Below, piece after piece: positions 1 to 9,720 of a DNA stretch of 15,089 bases. The first letter of the stretch is position 1. Every line of letters starts with the position of its first letter. The stretch spans positions 1-15,089 of the forward strand of contig JAAMPI010001389.1 in NCBI GenBank assembly GCA_013054445.1. The letters are read 5' to 3'. The notes under the pieces are model-generated. The model had not been told where the DNA came from. It saw nothing but the letters and a program-made list of their open reading frames with translations, and did not search any database. This DNA comes from Cudoniella acicularis (taxonomy: Eukaryota > Ascomycota > Leotiomycetes > Helotiales > Helotiaceae). The position numbers and the translations under genes are program-made.

Positions 1-1793
1 GCACCACATCACCCAGGCATTTACGATGATGCAGATCCCACCACATGTGTTGGCCGTGGCAAGCAACAAGCAAGCGGCCTCACCCCTGAGCTGTTTTTTC
101 TCTTCCAACCAAGTCGCACGCCAATGCGGAACATGGCCTCCCAATACGAGGGACTAGAGTAGGCTGCGGCCGCTTTATGTCAGTCGCGTCAGTTTGCCAC
201 GGCCCACCCAATTCAACCATTTGTGGCCTTCAGAGCGAATTGATTGTTCGCAATTCCAAAGCTCACTCCTCCTGCTTAAAGCGGCCATCATTCATGTTTA
301 TTTATGGCAACATTGCTTTTTGTCAGAACTCCACCTCGCGACTTTTTCTTAAGAATGAGACGAAAAGCTTAAGACAAACGGACGCGCTGGTCCTCTCGAG
401 GCCTGCTATTCGGAACCTGCTCCCAACAACGAATTGGTCAAGGCGGAAGAAAAATGTGCGCAGCGGGACGGCATCCTCAGATCGTGTCGTCACAATAGTA
501 AAAAGCAGATGTGCAGCTGGGGAAGCGGGAGTAGTGATAAAACATACGGATGTGTTTTTGGCTTTAACGTTTGATGATCGCCCGGAAATCTCCAAAATGC
601 GACGCCAGTCCCACAGAGCATTCCGATCCACGCTACCGCAGCCCAGCACGCAGACTAGCAGCGCCATAACCTCAGAGCACGAATGACTGAGAGCGCGAGA
701 TTAAATGCTTTGTCTTCAGTTCCAGTTCAGTTCAATTCAAATCCATCATAAACTTGGACAGTACCCTGTAGGTAATTTACCTTCCATCATCTATGTGCAT
801 CAGGCGAGTACCACTACGCCGTACAGCAGTTAACGTGAAAATGCAGTGAGATCAATTTTGATGTCGCTCGGAATTTGCCCTGCGCCGGTCTCTATTGGTA
901 TTATTATTACACACAGATGAAATGCATTCGGAATTGCGGATTGGGCGAGGTAGAAGGATGCTTCAGCGAAAACTACTACACATGGTGAGGTCTACAGTGA
1001 ACTCGAGTGCCTAAACAAGAGCACTGCAAACTACAGCGCGGCTGCGCAACCAGTGCTGAAATCCGGGCGCTGCTGATGGCAGATGCTGAGATGGTATTAT
1101 AGATAGTCGCTCGTGTCGGAGAGTGGGCTCGCTCTCGTGATTCGCAAATATGAATGCAATAATACGAAAGTGGCGATTCCGGCAATGAGAATGCCGTCAA
1201 TTGCTGCAGGTGTGGCTTCCCCGTGGCAAGCTAGAAGCGAGAAATCTATCCAAGATGCCCTGCACCCCGAACCCCTGAAATACTACTTAGGTAATGCCCC
1301 CTAAAATAGAGCACTGCCCACTGTCAGGACCAGGCATTGAAGCTAGCTACGGTGGCCTGCTCGGATCAACCGCAACCACGCCCGCGCCACCTGCACCTGC
1401 AGCCCAAGACAACACGGGTTTTTGCGAGCACGACCACGAACGTCGAGATCTTTTCATTTCATCCCCTCTCCATCGTTCTTTGCCCTGCATTGCATTGCTT
1501 GCTGCGGTGCCAGACCGACTTACTTCTTACGACGACACTCGCTCTATTATTTCTGTTATACGCTCGCTACCTTTCATTTCGAGGAGGATTCAATACTGAA
1601 CGCTTCCTAAGCTGGGAGGCTCGATCTGACCCCTTGGTTGCCCAGGAGATTTTCGTGATCAGCCAACACCCTCCCTTTAAGAATCTCTTCCACCCAACAC
1701 CCACCATACCCTGTGATCTCACAGCAATCGATCATATCGACAGTACATAGGGCATAACCTTTTGGCTCAGGGGTTTCGACCCAAACATACAAC
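1..1793. promoter_or_regulatory. Upstream region and 5' leader of the chitin synthase gene
   Basis: No convincing coding region was found here on either strand. The longest open frame (177-686, +) overlaps an antisense frame of similar size, has no recognisable domain and shows no splice structure. From about 1430 to 1730 the + strand is rich in C and T (for example ccctctcc at 1464-1471), as fungal promoters and leaders often are. I saw no ATG in the roughly 190 bases before the start codon at 1794, so translation should begin there without an upstream ORF close by. In many Pezizomycotina a class VII chitin synthase lies head-to-head with the class V gene; no such coding sequence is visible in these 1.8 kb. 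Confidence 0.5.
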
Positions 1794-4700
1794 ATGGCTG
1801 CGAACACTCAAGCCGGCGGAGGAGCCCATTCTCAACCCTCACTTCCTGCCCTTCCTGCTCATCTTCAATCGGACACACATCTCACTGCACATCTTGCAAG
1901 CCGATTCCATGTTTCATTGCCCACTGCTCAACTCTCCTCGCACGCCTTAATAACTCTTAATACCTACGCTTCTTCTACCAAAGGCCCAAATGGAGCGAAG
2001 GAGGGTTCCGCAATGGGCGGAGCCGATGAGCTCGCTGAGAGAGCTTTCACGCGTCTTGGAGCACGCTCTGAAAACCAAGCCGTGGTGTTTCTGTAAGTTT
2101 TTATAAGATTCGAGCCGGGAGCACAACTGACATCCCTCAGCGGCGAGTCTGGTTCTGGCAAGACCACAGTGCGCTCGCACTTACTTACCTCACTGCTGAA
2201 TAAGTCTTCTACGCCTCTATCCACGAAGTTGTCCCTCTCTGCGTATGTCTTCGACACATTGACGACTACCAAAACTGCAACAACACCTACCGCATCGAAA
2301 GCCGGTCTTTTTTTCGAGCTTCAGTATGACACAACATCAACGGTCAACCCAACTCTCATTGGTGGTAAACTTCTGGACCACAGGCTAGAGCGTAGCAGAG
2401 TGGCTGCTGTACCCACAGGAGAGCGGAACTTCCATGTGTTATATTATTTGCTCGCGGGTACAAGTGCAGCGGAGAAAACCCATCTTGGGCTCGATTCAGA
2501 AGGGACTCTTGCCACATCTGTTCCAGGACAAAGTGCAAGAAACTCGGCAGCTGTTCAGCAAAAGAGGTGGAGATACCTCGGGCACCCGACGCAGCTAAAA
2601 GTTGGTATTAATGATTCTGAAGGTTTCCAGCTTTTCAAAACTGCTCTGAGAAAATTAGAATTTCCTAGGAGCGAGATAGCAGAGATCTGTCAGGTATTGG
2701 CCAGCATTCTTCATATCGGACAGCTCGAGTTCGAAACCAGTGCAGACACCACGTCGGCCGGAGATGATAGCGGTGGATTCTCGCACGAGGGCGCAACGAA
2801 CACTACTGCTGTAAAGAACAAGGAAGTCCTTAATATAATTGCTGCTTTCCTGGGAGTCGGCGCCCAGGAATTGCAGGCAACCTTAGGCTACAAGACTAAG
2901 ATTCTGCACCGGGAGCGGGTAACGGTTATGCTTGATCCCAAAGGCGCAAGGAGTAATGCGGATGAGCTCGCCAGGACTTTGTACTCTCTCCTCGTGGCTT
3001 ATGTGATCGAGAGCATCAATCAGAGACTCTGCGCCGTAGAAAACTCGGTTGGAAATACTATCTCAATCATCGATTTCCCCGGCTTTGCCCAACAACGCTC
3101 TACGGACTCAACACTTGATCAACTGCTTAACAACGCCGCTACCGAAGCATTGTACAATTTCACACTACAGAGCTTCTTTGAGGTCAAGGCAGAGTTGCTT
3201 GAGAGCGAGGAGGTCAGTGTAGCAGCCACGAGCTATTTTGACAATTCGGATGCCGTCAAGGGTCTGCTCAAGCTAGGGAATGGGCTTTTGAGCATTCTGG
3301 ATGATCAAACAAAGCGCAACCGGTCTGATATGCAATTACTGGAAAGTCTTCGGAAACGTTTTGAAGGCAAAAATCCCGCCATTGCTGTCAGTAGTGCAAC
3401 CGCGAAGCTACCTGGGAGCAACTTTGCAACTCACAATACCGCGGCATCTTTTGCGGTAAAGCACTTTGCTGGAGAGGTGGAATACCTAGTTGCTGGTTTG
3501 GTTGAGGAGAATGGGGAGGTGATATCTGGAGATCTGATGAATTTGATTGCTTCAACTAAGAGCGATTTTGTTGGTCAACTCTTTGGTCAGGAAGCCCTCC
3601 AGACCGTGGTCCATCCACAAGAGAAGAACACCATCATGCAAGCTCAAGTCAGCTCCAAACCCTTGCGAGCGCCCAGTGTAATGCGCAAGAAGGGAGACAG
3701 GCCCAAAAGATTTGGAAGAGAGTCCAAAAGCTTTGCCGCCGAATCTGTCGAAGACGTGACAGATATTCTAGAGGCCGAAGCCAATGGACGCAGAGTTCGC
3801 AACCTCGACCAGGGCGCGGCAGCTCAATTCCTTTCGTCAATCGACAACGTTACAAAATCCCTTACAGCACCAAATACCAATCCTTATTTCGTTTTCTGCC
3901 TCAAACCCAACGACCGCCGCATAGCAAACCAATTTGACAGCAAATGCGTTCGAACGCAGATCCAGACATTTGGTATTGCCGAAATTAGCCAGCGACTCCG
4001 TAATGCTGATTTCAGTCTTTTCTTGCCATTTGGGGAATTCCTGGGGCTTGCGGATGCCGACACTGTTCTCATTGGGAGTGAGCGAGAGAAGGCTGAATTA
4101 GTCGTGGATGAAAAAAGATGGCCTGGAAACGAGGCAAGAATTGGTAGCACTGGAGTTTTTCTCAGCGAGCGATGCTGGGCAGAGATTGCCAGACTAAGTG
4201 AGGGAGGCTTTACTCAAGCACGATATCCTGCTACTTCAGAAGACGGTGGCGAGGGCATGCTTACTCCAGATGTACACGGTGCATACGGCGCGTCCAAAGA
4301 ACGCCTCATTTCTTCGGCTGCTGGTCTTACACCGTCGCCAGGCGCCTACATATATGGTGCAGACAAGAAGGCTGGCTACTTTGGCAGTCCAGATGTCGAT
4401 TCGCGATCCGACGCCGGTGCCTCTGCTCTAGGACAAGGTGACATGTTCAGGAATTTTGATACCCGTGAGCAGATGGCAGAAAAAGGCAATGAGAAAACCA
4501 TGATCGAGGTCGAAGAAGTCAAAATCAGCACAAGTCGAAAGAGATGGGTTGCCATCGTCTGGATGATGACCTTCTGGGTCCCGGAATTCCTGGTCAGATG
4601 GATTGGCCGAATGCCTCGTAAGGATGTTCGATTGGCATGGAGAGAGAAAGTTGCCATCAACATGATGATCTGGTTCAGTTGTGTCTTCGTCGGCTTCTTC

Positions 4701-7557
4701 ATCGTCGTCTTTCCTCTCCTCATCTGTCCCACGGTGGACATTTTCAGTGCCGCCGAATTATCAGCCAAAAACGGTAAGAACGGCGCCGACGCCTGGGTTG
4801 CTATCCGTGGCCAAGTCTTCGATCTTGGGAGTTTTGCTCCTGCACACTATCCCAGCATCATACCTCAAAAGTCGATCCTGAACTATGCCGGCTTAGATGC
4901 CACCGCACTGTTCCCAATTCAAGTGTCGGCACTTTGCCAAGGTGTGAATGGAACTATCGATCCCTCAGTCCAGCTTGACTACACCAGTACCAATACTACA
5001 GGCTCAGCAAATGTAATCAGCACGAATGACAAAAATGCGATATACCACGACTTCCGAATGTTTCAAAATGATTCTAGACCATTCTGGTTTGTGGAGCAGA
5101 TGAAGATGCTGAGATCCAATTATAAGACAGGCTATATCGGTTACACGCCAGCCTACGTCGGTATACTGGGTGGCAAACAACAATCTATCGCCATCCTGAA
5201 CAACCGAGTTTACGACTTTACCAAGTATGTGCAGGGAGGTCGCCCGCTAAAGGTTGCCGATGGTCAACAAATCCCTACAGATGTAAACACCAACTTCATG
5301 GATCCTCTCGTCGTTGCTCTATTCCAAGGAAGAGCCGGTCAAGATGTCACCAAATATTGGACTGCTCTAGACATCGATCCAGACATGCGTACTCGCATGC
5401 AGTTATGCATGGATAACCTCTTCTTCGTGGGTGCAGTCGACGACCGAGACTCGGTCAAATGTAAATTCTCGCAGTATCTCGTCCTCTCTATTTCTATCAT
5501 CCTATGCAGCGTTATTGGGTTCAAATTCCTCGCAGCGCTACAGTTTGGATCCAAAAATATTCCCGAGAATTTGGATAAGTTTGTCATATGCCAAGTTCCC
5601 GTCTATACAGAGGATGAAGACTCTGTTAGGCGTGCCCTTGATTCGGCTGCACGGATGAAGTATGACGACAAGCGCAAGTTGCTGGTTGTTATTTGTGATG
5701 GTATGATCATTGGTCAAGGCAACGATAGGCCAACTCCCAGAATTGTTCTTGATATTCTAGGCGTTGCCGAGACAGTTGATCCCGAGCCACTCAGTTTCGA
5801 GTCCCTTGGCGAGGGCATGAAGCAACACAACATGGGCAAAGTCTATTCTGGGCTTTATGAGGTCCAAGGTCATATCGTCCCCTTTATGGTTATAGTCAAA
5901 GTCGGCAAGCCATCGGAAGTGTCTCGTCCAGGAAATCGTGGCAAGCGTGATTCTCAAATGGTTATGATGCGGTTCCTTAACCGGGTCCACTACAATACCG
6001 CTATGAGTCCTCTTGAACTCGAGATGTACCATCAAATTCGTAACATCATCGGCGTCAACCCAACTTTCTACGAGTTCATGTTACAAATCGATGCAGACAC
6101 TGTTGTTGCGCCAGATTCAGCCTCTCGTATGGTTGCCGCATTCATGGATGACACTAGGCTTATCGGTGTTTGTGGAGAAACAGCTCTGTCTAATTCCAAG
6201 TCGTCTTTCATTACCATGATTCAAGTCTATGAGTACTACATATCTCACAATCTTGCCAAAGCATTCGAAAGTTTATTCGGTAGCGTCACATGTTTACCCG
6301 GTTGTTTCACGATGTATCGTGTTCGAGCAGCCGAATCTGGAAAACCGTTATTCGTTAGCAGAGAAGTTGTGGAAGCTTACGCCAATATACGTGTCGACAC
6401 CCTTCATATGAAGAATTTGCTTCATTTGGGAGAAGATCGCTACCTAACCACGTTGCTTCTCAAGAATCATTCTAAGTACAAGACCAAGTATCTATTCAGT
6501 GCTCATGCATGGACTATTGCTCCCGATACATGGAAGGTTTTCATGTCACAACGCCGTCGGTGGATCAACTCAACTGTTCACAACCTTCTAGAACTGATCC
6601 CCCTATCTCAGCTTTGCGGTTTCTGCTGTTTTAGTATGCGCTTCATCGTTTTCATCGATTTACTCTCCACGATAGTTCAACCTGTTACTCCGGTATACAT
6701 CGTGTACCTGATCGTTCTTGTCATCAGACATACTACTATTATTCCTCTCACGGCCTTCATTCTTTTGGGCGTCATCTATGGTCTACAAGCAATTATTTTC
6801 ATCCTTCGCAGGAAGTGGGAAATGATCGGGTGGATGGTGCTATATATCCTCGCTATTCCGGTCTTCTCATTCGGACTGCCCTTATACAGCTTCTGGCACA
6901 TGGACGATTTCTCTTGGGGTAATACTCGTGTCGTCACCGGAGAAAAGGGCAAAAAGGTCGTTATCACTGATGAAGGCAAATTTGATCCAGCATCTATCCC
7001 ACACAAGAAATGGGAAGAATACCAAGCTGAGTTGTGGGAGGCACAAACTTCAAGAGACGACCACTCGGAAGTTTCAGGATACTCCTATGGCACGAAATAC
7101 CCAGCTGCTCCTTCGGAATACAATTTCCCGCCTTCGGCGCCATTGTCTCATATGAGTAACAGTCAATACCCATACGAGGCAAAGAGTGCCAACCTTTACA
7201 ATTCCCGCATGTCTATTGCACACTCAGATGCTATGGGTTTGGAAAATGCTAGAGGAAGCCAATTTAGCGGCAGCCAATACTTTGGTCAACAACAAGATCT
7301 TGAACTGTCCAATCTTGCTGGCCTACCGAGCGATGATGCAATTCTCGCGGAGATTCGTGAGATTCTGAAGACGGCAGATTTAATGACTGTCACAAAGAAG
7401 AGCATCAAAATGGAGTTGGAAAGGAGATTCAATGTCCCTCTTGATGCCAGGAGAGCTTATATTAATTCTGGTACGTCTCATTTACTGCTAAATAACAATC
7501 GAAGTATCACTAACAATTGATTTAGCCACTGAAGCTCTCCTTTCAGGACAGTTGTAG
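1794..7557 (+). CDS. csmA: Class V chitin synthase with N-terminal myosin-motor-like domain (CsmA type), complete, 3 exons
   Basis: This enzyme polymerises UDP-GlcNAc into chitin at the plasma membrane of hyphal tips and septa. Exons are 1794-2092, 2141-7470 and 7526-7557, giving 1886 residues, close to the usual length of about 1850. The start ATG sits in aacATGG. Domains in order: myosin-motor-like region (about 20-720) with P-loop GESGSGKT at 101-108, a degenerate switch I around TASKAG (150-155), LERSRV and GERNFH as in myosins, and a switch II-like IIDFPGF near 409-415. Two membrane segments follow (about 902-918 and 939-965), then a cytochrome b5-like segment (about 984-1050) and another membrane helix (1212-1233). 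The family-2 glycosyltransferase region has CDG (D1286), DAD (1417-1419), QVYEY (1461-1465), GED (D1532) and QRRRW (1570-1574). Several C-terminal membrane helices follow, then SWGNTR (1691-1696) and a DEK_C-type tail (about 1829-1886). The intact P-loop favours class V over class VII. No lesion is visible. Confidence 0.97.
2093..2140 (+). other. Intron 1 of the class V chitin synthase (48 bp)
   Basis: The donor is GTAAGT at 2093, the acceptor ccctcAG ends at 2140, and an aactgac branch site lies at 2125-2131. Splicing joins ct to c, making one Leu codon, and the next codons read GESGSGKTT, the P-loop. Without splicing the first exon ends at a TAA at 2094-2096. The frame is restored exactly, so the call is firm. 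Confidence 0.96.
7471..7525 (+). other. Intron 2 of the class V chitin synthase (55 bp) before a 32-nt terminal exon
   Basis: The donor is GTACGT at 7471, a cactaac branch site lies at 7508-7514, and the acceptor gatttAG ends at 7525. Splicing gives the C-terminus [10 protein letters not shown] followed by TAG at 7555-7557, completing a DEK_C-type tail. Retention of the intron keeps the frame open to a TGA at 7518-7520 and would replace the last 10 residues with a different tail of similar length. I judge the spliced form to be the real one because its ending resembles other members of the family as I recall them. Confidence 0.9.
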
Positions 7558-8320
7558 GAACTCCTGAGAGATTCCCAAAGCCTCATTTATGGAGTATGAG
7601 AAACGTTGAAGTTTCGGTTGTAGTAATATTGATTTTTGATTGTGGGGGGTAAAGGGCTTTATGATCTATCTGGCGTCCGGGATTGGAAATAAGTGAAACG
7701 GGCATTTTGACCCGAAAGAATGATTGAAGACAGCAATACCGTAATAATATCACTATTTACTAGAGCTTGGTACCATTTCTGTGAGACACTGAGAGACAGT
7801 ATTTCTGCGAGTGCAGGGGCGATGTTTGTCTAGTGTTTCTATTGGAATTAAAGGATATATCTGGTTTTTAAACTTTATTCTCTAGTTTCTTTCCTATCCC
7901 TTCGACCGTTTCCAGGCCTATTCTACGATACTCGAAACACTTGAAATTATTTAAATAAATACTAAAAAAATTTCAAGAGAGCAAATTATCAATCTTATCT
8001 ATAACATGTGAGCTAGCACTTCGGGAGCTCTACGGGCAAACCGTAGTTACACAGTCCCGATCGTTGACCGCCTTTATGTATTTACTAAATTGGCAAATTA
8101 TAGGAGCTAAAATAGGGCAAAATAGGATTCGTACCGCTTTCTTACAATGATATCTCACAGTAGTAAAGTGTTTATTCTTCGAAGTATTGTGAGTTCTTTC
8201 GCGGGAGACACCTAAAAACGATCGAAGGGATACTACGAGAAAGCGGGAATCTTGGTTTGACGTGAAATCTGAAATTTCTCAATTATTAGGGTGCTGGTTT
8301 CTTGGCTGCATCGCCGGTTG

Positions 8321-8426
8321 GGTTGGTGTTGGTTGGGTTGATTGACAACCCTCGAAACCTATAAAAGATAGTGCATACTTGTATGGTCAGCAATACATGT
8401 AAATAAGGTGCGAGCCAACACCAACC
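8321..8426. repeat. Inverted repeat with 12-bp arms in G/T- and C/A-rich DNA
   Basis: The arm ggttggtgttgg at 8321-8332 is exactly complementary to ccaacaccaacc at 8415-8426, separated by 82 bases that contain a TATA-like box. The left arm lies in a wider ggttggg-rich block (8316-8340). The low complexity means chance or slippage could produce it, so no function is claimed. Confidence 0.5.
8360..8367 (+). promoter_or_regulatory. TATA-like box upstream of the hydrolase relic
   Basis: TATAAAAG at 8360-8367 matches the TATA consensus and is on the right strand, about 200 bp before the first recognisable hydrolase codons. The true start codon of that gene is not visible, so the spacing cannot be tested. 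It may be a leftover promoter or a chance match. Confidence 0.3.
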
Positions 8427-8563
8427 AACTCGTGGGTTTAACGTGTGGAATCTGTGGTCATAAAATTTCTTTCACTGCTCACCGTTTCCATATTCAAAAG
8501 CTGTTTAAATAGCAAGCCAGGACTATTCAACGCTTGCTTAACATTTCGATCGATATCATTCAG

Positions 8564-9360
8564 CCAGTCAGTCGGCCAAATGTCTCGACACCGAGAAACA
8601 CGGTGTGATCATGGTCATGCATTCCTATAGCGGTTTTCCTAGTAGTGCTGCCGCTGCGGGTCTGGGTAAGGCGGATCGTGCCGCGCAGGGAAAGGAGACG
8701 TCTGTTTTGGGACAGGTTTTTATTGCTTGTGTTTGGCGAGGGGAGGGGATGGGAGGGATTTCGTGGATACATGTGGTGGACGGCTTCTGCCTCATCTAGT
8801 TGCCGATGTACGCCTCTCCCTTCTCCTCTTTTCCGCCGCTTGTTTCAAAGACTCGTTAAGTTCCAATAGTAATAGGCGGTTCTAGGAAGAAGCAGGACTC
8901 ATCACGTGCGAAGATCCGGGACCCCCCTTATACGGCGACGTGACACCTCAAGCCCACCAGGACGCCATGGTCCTCTCGACTAGATGTCCCAGCTTAGATT
9001 CGTTCAGGAGTCCTATTCCGCGTGCCTCGTGGGACGAGAAGACTTTTGAGGGTCGGTGTGCGTATGTTCGTACGCTTAATGATAAAGGGTGTGCCGTTCG
9101 AGGTGCAGAATATGATAATAGAGGGGACAGGGCAAGAGTGGATTGTTAGGGATGTGGAGACGGGTCATAGCCCGCAGATTGTGGAGCCGGAGGTGTTGTG
9201 TGGGTTGTTGGTTGAGTTGGCGAGGGGGTTTGAGGGATGGAGGGTGATGTGGTGCTTGAAGGAGATGCTATATAGTGAGGTGGGTATATTGATAGGGCTT
9301 TTGCTACTGGGGTTCCTGATGGTTGATTACCATATAGTGAACGGAGGCAGGGGATTGTAG
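8564..9360 (+). pseudogene. Decayed, 5'-truncated alpha/beta-hydrolase gene
   Basis: Three stretches in two frames together read as a fungal alpha/beta-hydrolase. From a probable acceptor at 8562-8563 one frame gives CLDTEKHGVIMVMHSYSG, with the nucleophile-elbow Ser (HSY) at 8623-8625, and continues through GLGKADRAAQGKE to VFIACV. The frame then shifts at about 8732-8736 (one base short), and the next frame reads GGDGRDF to LLPHLVAD at 8807. A 78-bp intron (8808-8885) joins this to EEAGLITCEDPGPPLYGDV and on to RTLNDKG. A second shift in gataaaggg (8081 + 1000 = 9081-9089; one base extra) leads to VPFEVQNMIIEGTG and GHSPQ, whose catalytic His is at 9166-9168. The first stop in this last frame is at 9358-9360. 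The N-terminal strand and oxyanion region are missing. Substrate unknown. Homopolymer sequencing errors could explain the two indels but not the missing 5' end. Confidence 0.82.
8808..8885 (+). other. Surviving intron within the hydrolase relic (78 bp)
   Basis: The donor GTACGC at 8808 follows GCC GAT, and the acceptor gttctAG ends at 8885. The body is pyrimidine-rich (8812-8845). Joining the flanks in phase 0 reads LVAD then EEAGLITCEDP, natural for the hydrolase. The branch site is weak: I see only a ttaag-like sequence near 8856-8860. Confidence 0.7.
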
Positions 9361-9720
9361 CTAGGTGATAGATAGATAAGGGAAAATTCATTGCTCGTAA
9401 ATAAATAAAAAAGGGGATATCTGTGATGGTATAAATTGCATTGCAGATGAAATCAACGGCAAATACAAAGCATGATATAAAAGAGGTGATCCATGGTGGT
9501 TTGAAGTGATATTACTGCCCCTCCCGACATGTCATTCCACCACCGTGCTTCATGAAGCTGCCAAATAGCAAGCCATAAAGGTCTCTTCATCCCTTCTTAC
9601 TTGAAAATCCTTAGAAGATTTCTTTCGAAATAACTTCCTCTCGAATTCCAGGGCTCCTGGACGGAAACGCAGTTGCATAAATAAGAAATGAAAACACGCA
9701 GAGGTTGGAAATAAGCGATG
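9361..9720. other. Convergent intergenic region
   Basis: It lies between the 3' end of the hydrolase relic (+) and the 3' end of the decayed minus-strand gene. It is A/T-rich near 9380-9415, with ataaataaaa suitable as a polyadenylation signal for the + gene. An open minus-strand frame entering from the right (9611-9898) is mostly read-through of an intron and 3' flank of the decayed gene. No gene seen. Confidence 0.5.

Larger units (their letters stand above)
7558..8563. other. 3' flank of the chitin synthase gene and intergenic stretch
   Basis: No gene was found in this kilobase. It probably contains the chitin synthase 3' UTR and polyadenylation signals; an A/T-rich patch with aataaat and a run of seven A lies at about 7946-7970. 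A small perfect hairpin (CTACGG, loop gcaaa, CCGTAG) lies at 8030-8046, with no following T-run and no known role. The right part includes a TATA-like element and a G/T-rich block described separately. The missing 5' half of the hydrolase relic would be expected between about 8280 and 8560, but I could not find it in any + frame. Confidence 0.5.

Noticed and set aside
177..686. Open frame of 169 codons on the + strand upstream of the chitin synthase
   Set aside because: It opposes an antisense frame at 323-667, shows no domain, signal or splice structure, has irregular composition, and lies where a promoter is expected.
1771..1785. Sequence resembling a tRNA B box (gggtttcgaccc)
   Set aside because: No matching A box, acceptor stem or cloverleaf could be formed around it.
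8030..8046. Hairpin CTACGG-gcaaa-CCGTAG
   Set aside because: The 6-bp stem is expected by chance in 15 kb and has no terminator-like tail or other context.
9022..9360. Stand-alone 112-codon gene with a C-terminal hydrophobic segment
   Set aside because: Its first part matches the C-terminal region of an alpha/beta-hydrolase whose preceding part lies in the adjacent frame, so it is a fragment of the relic. The hydrophobic end is probably read-through.
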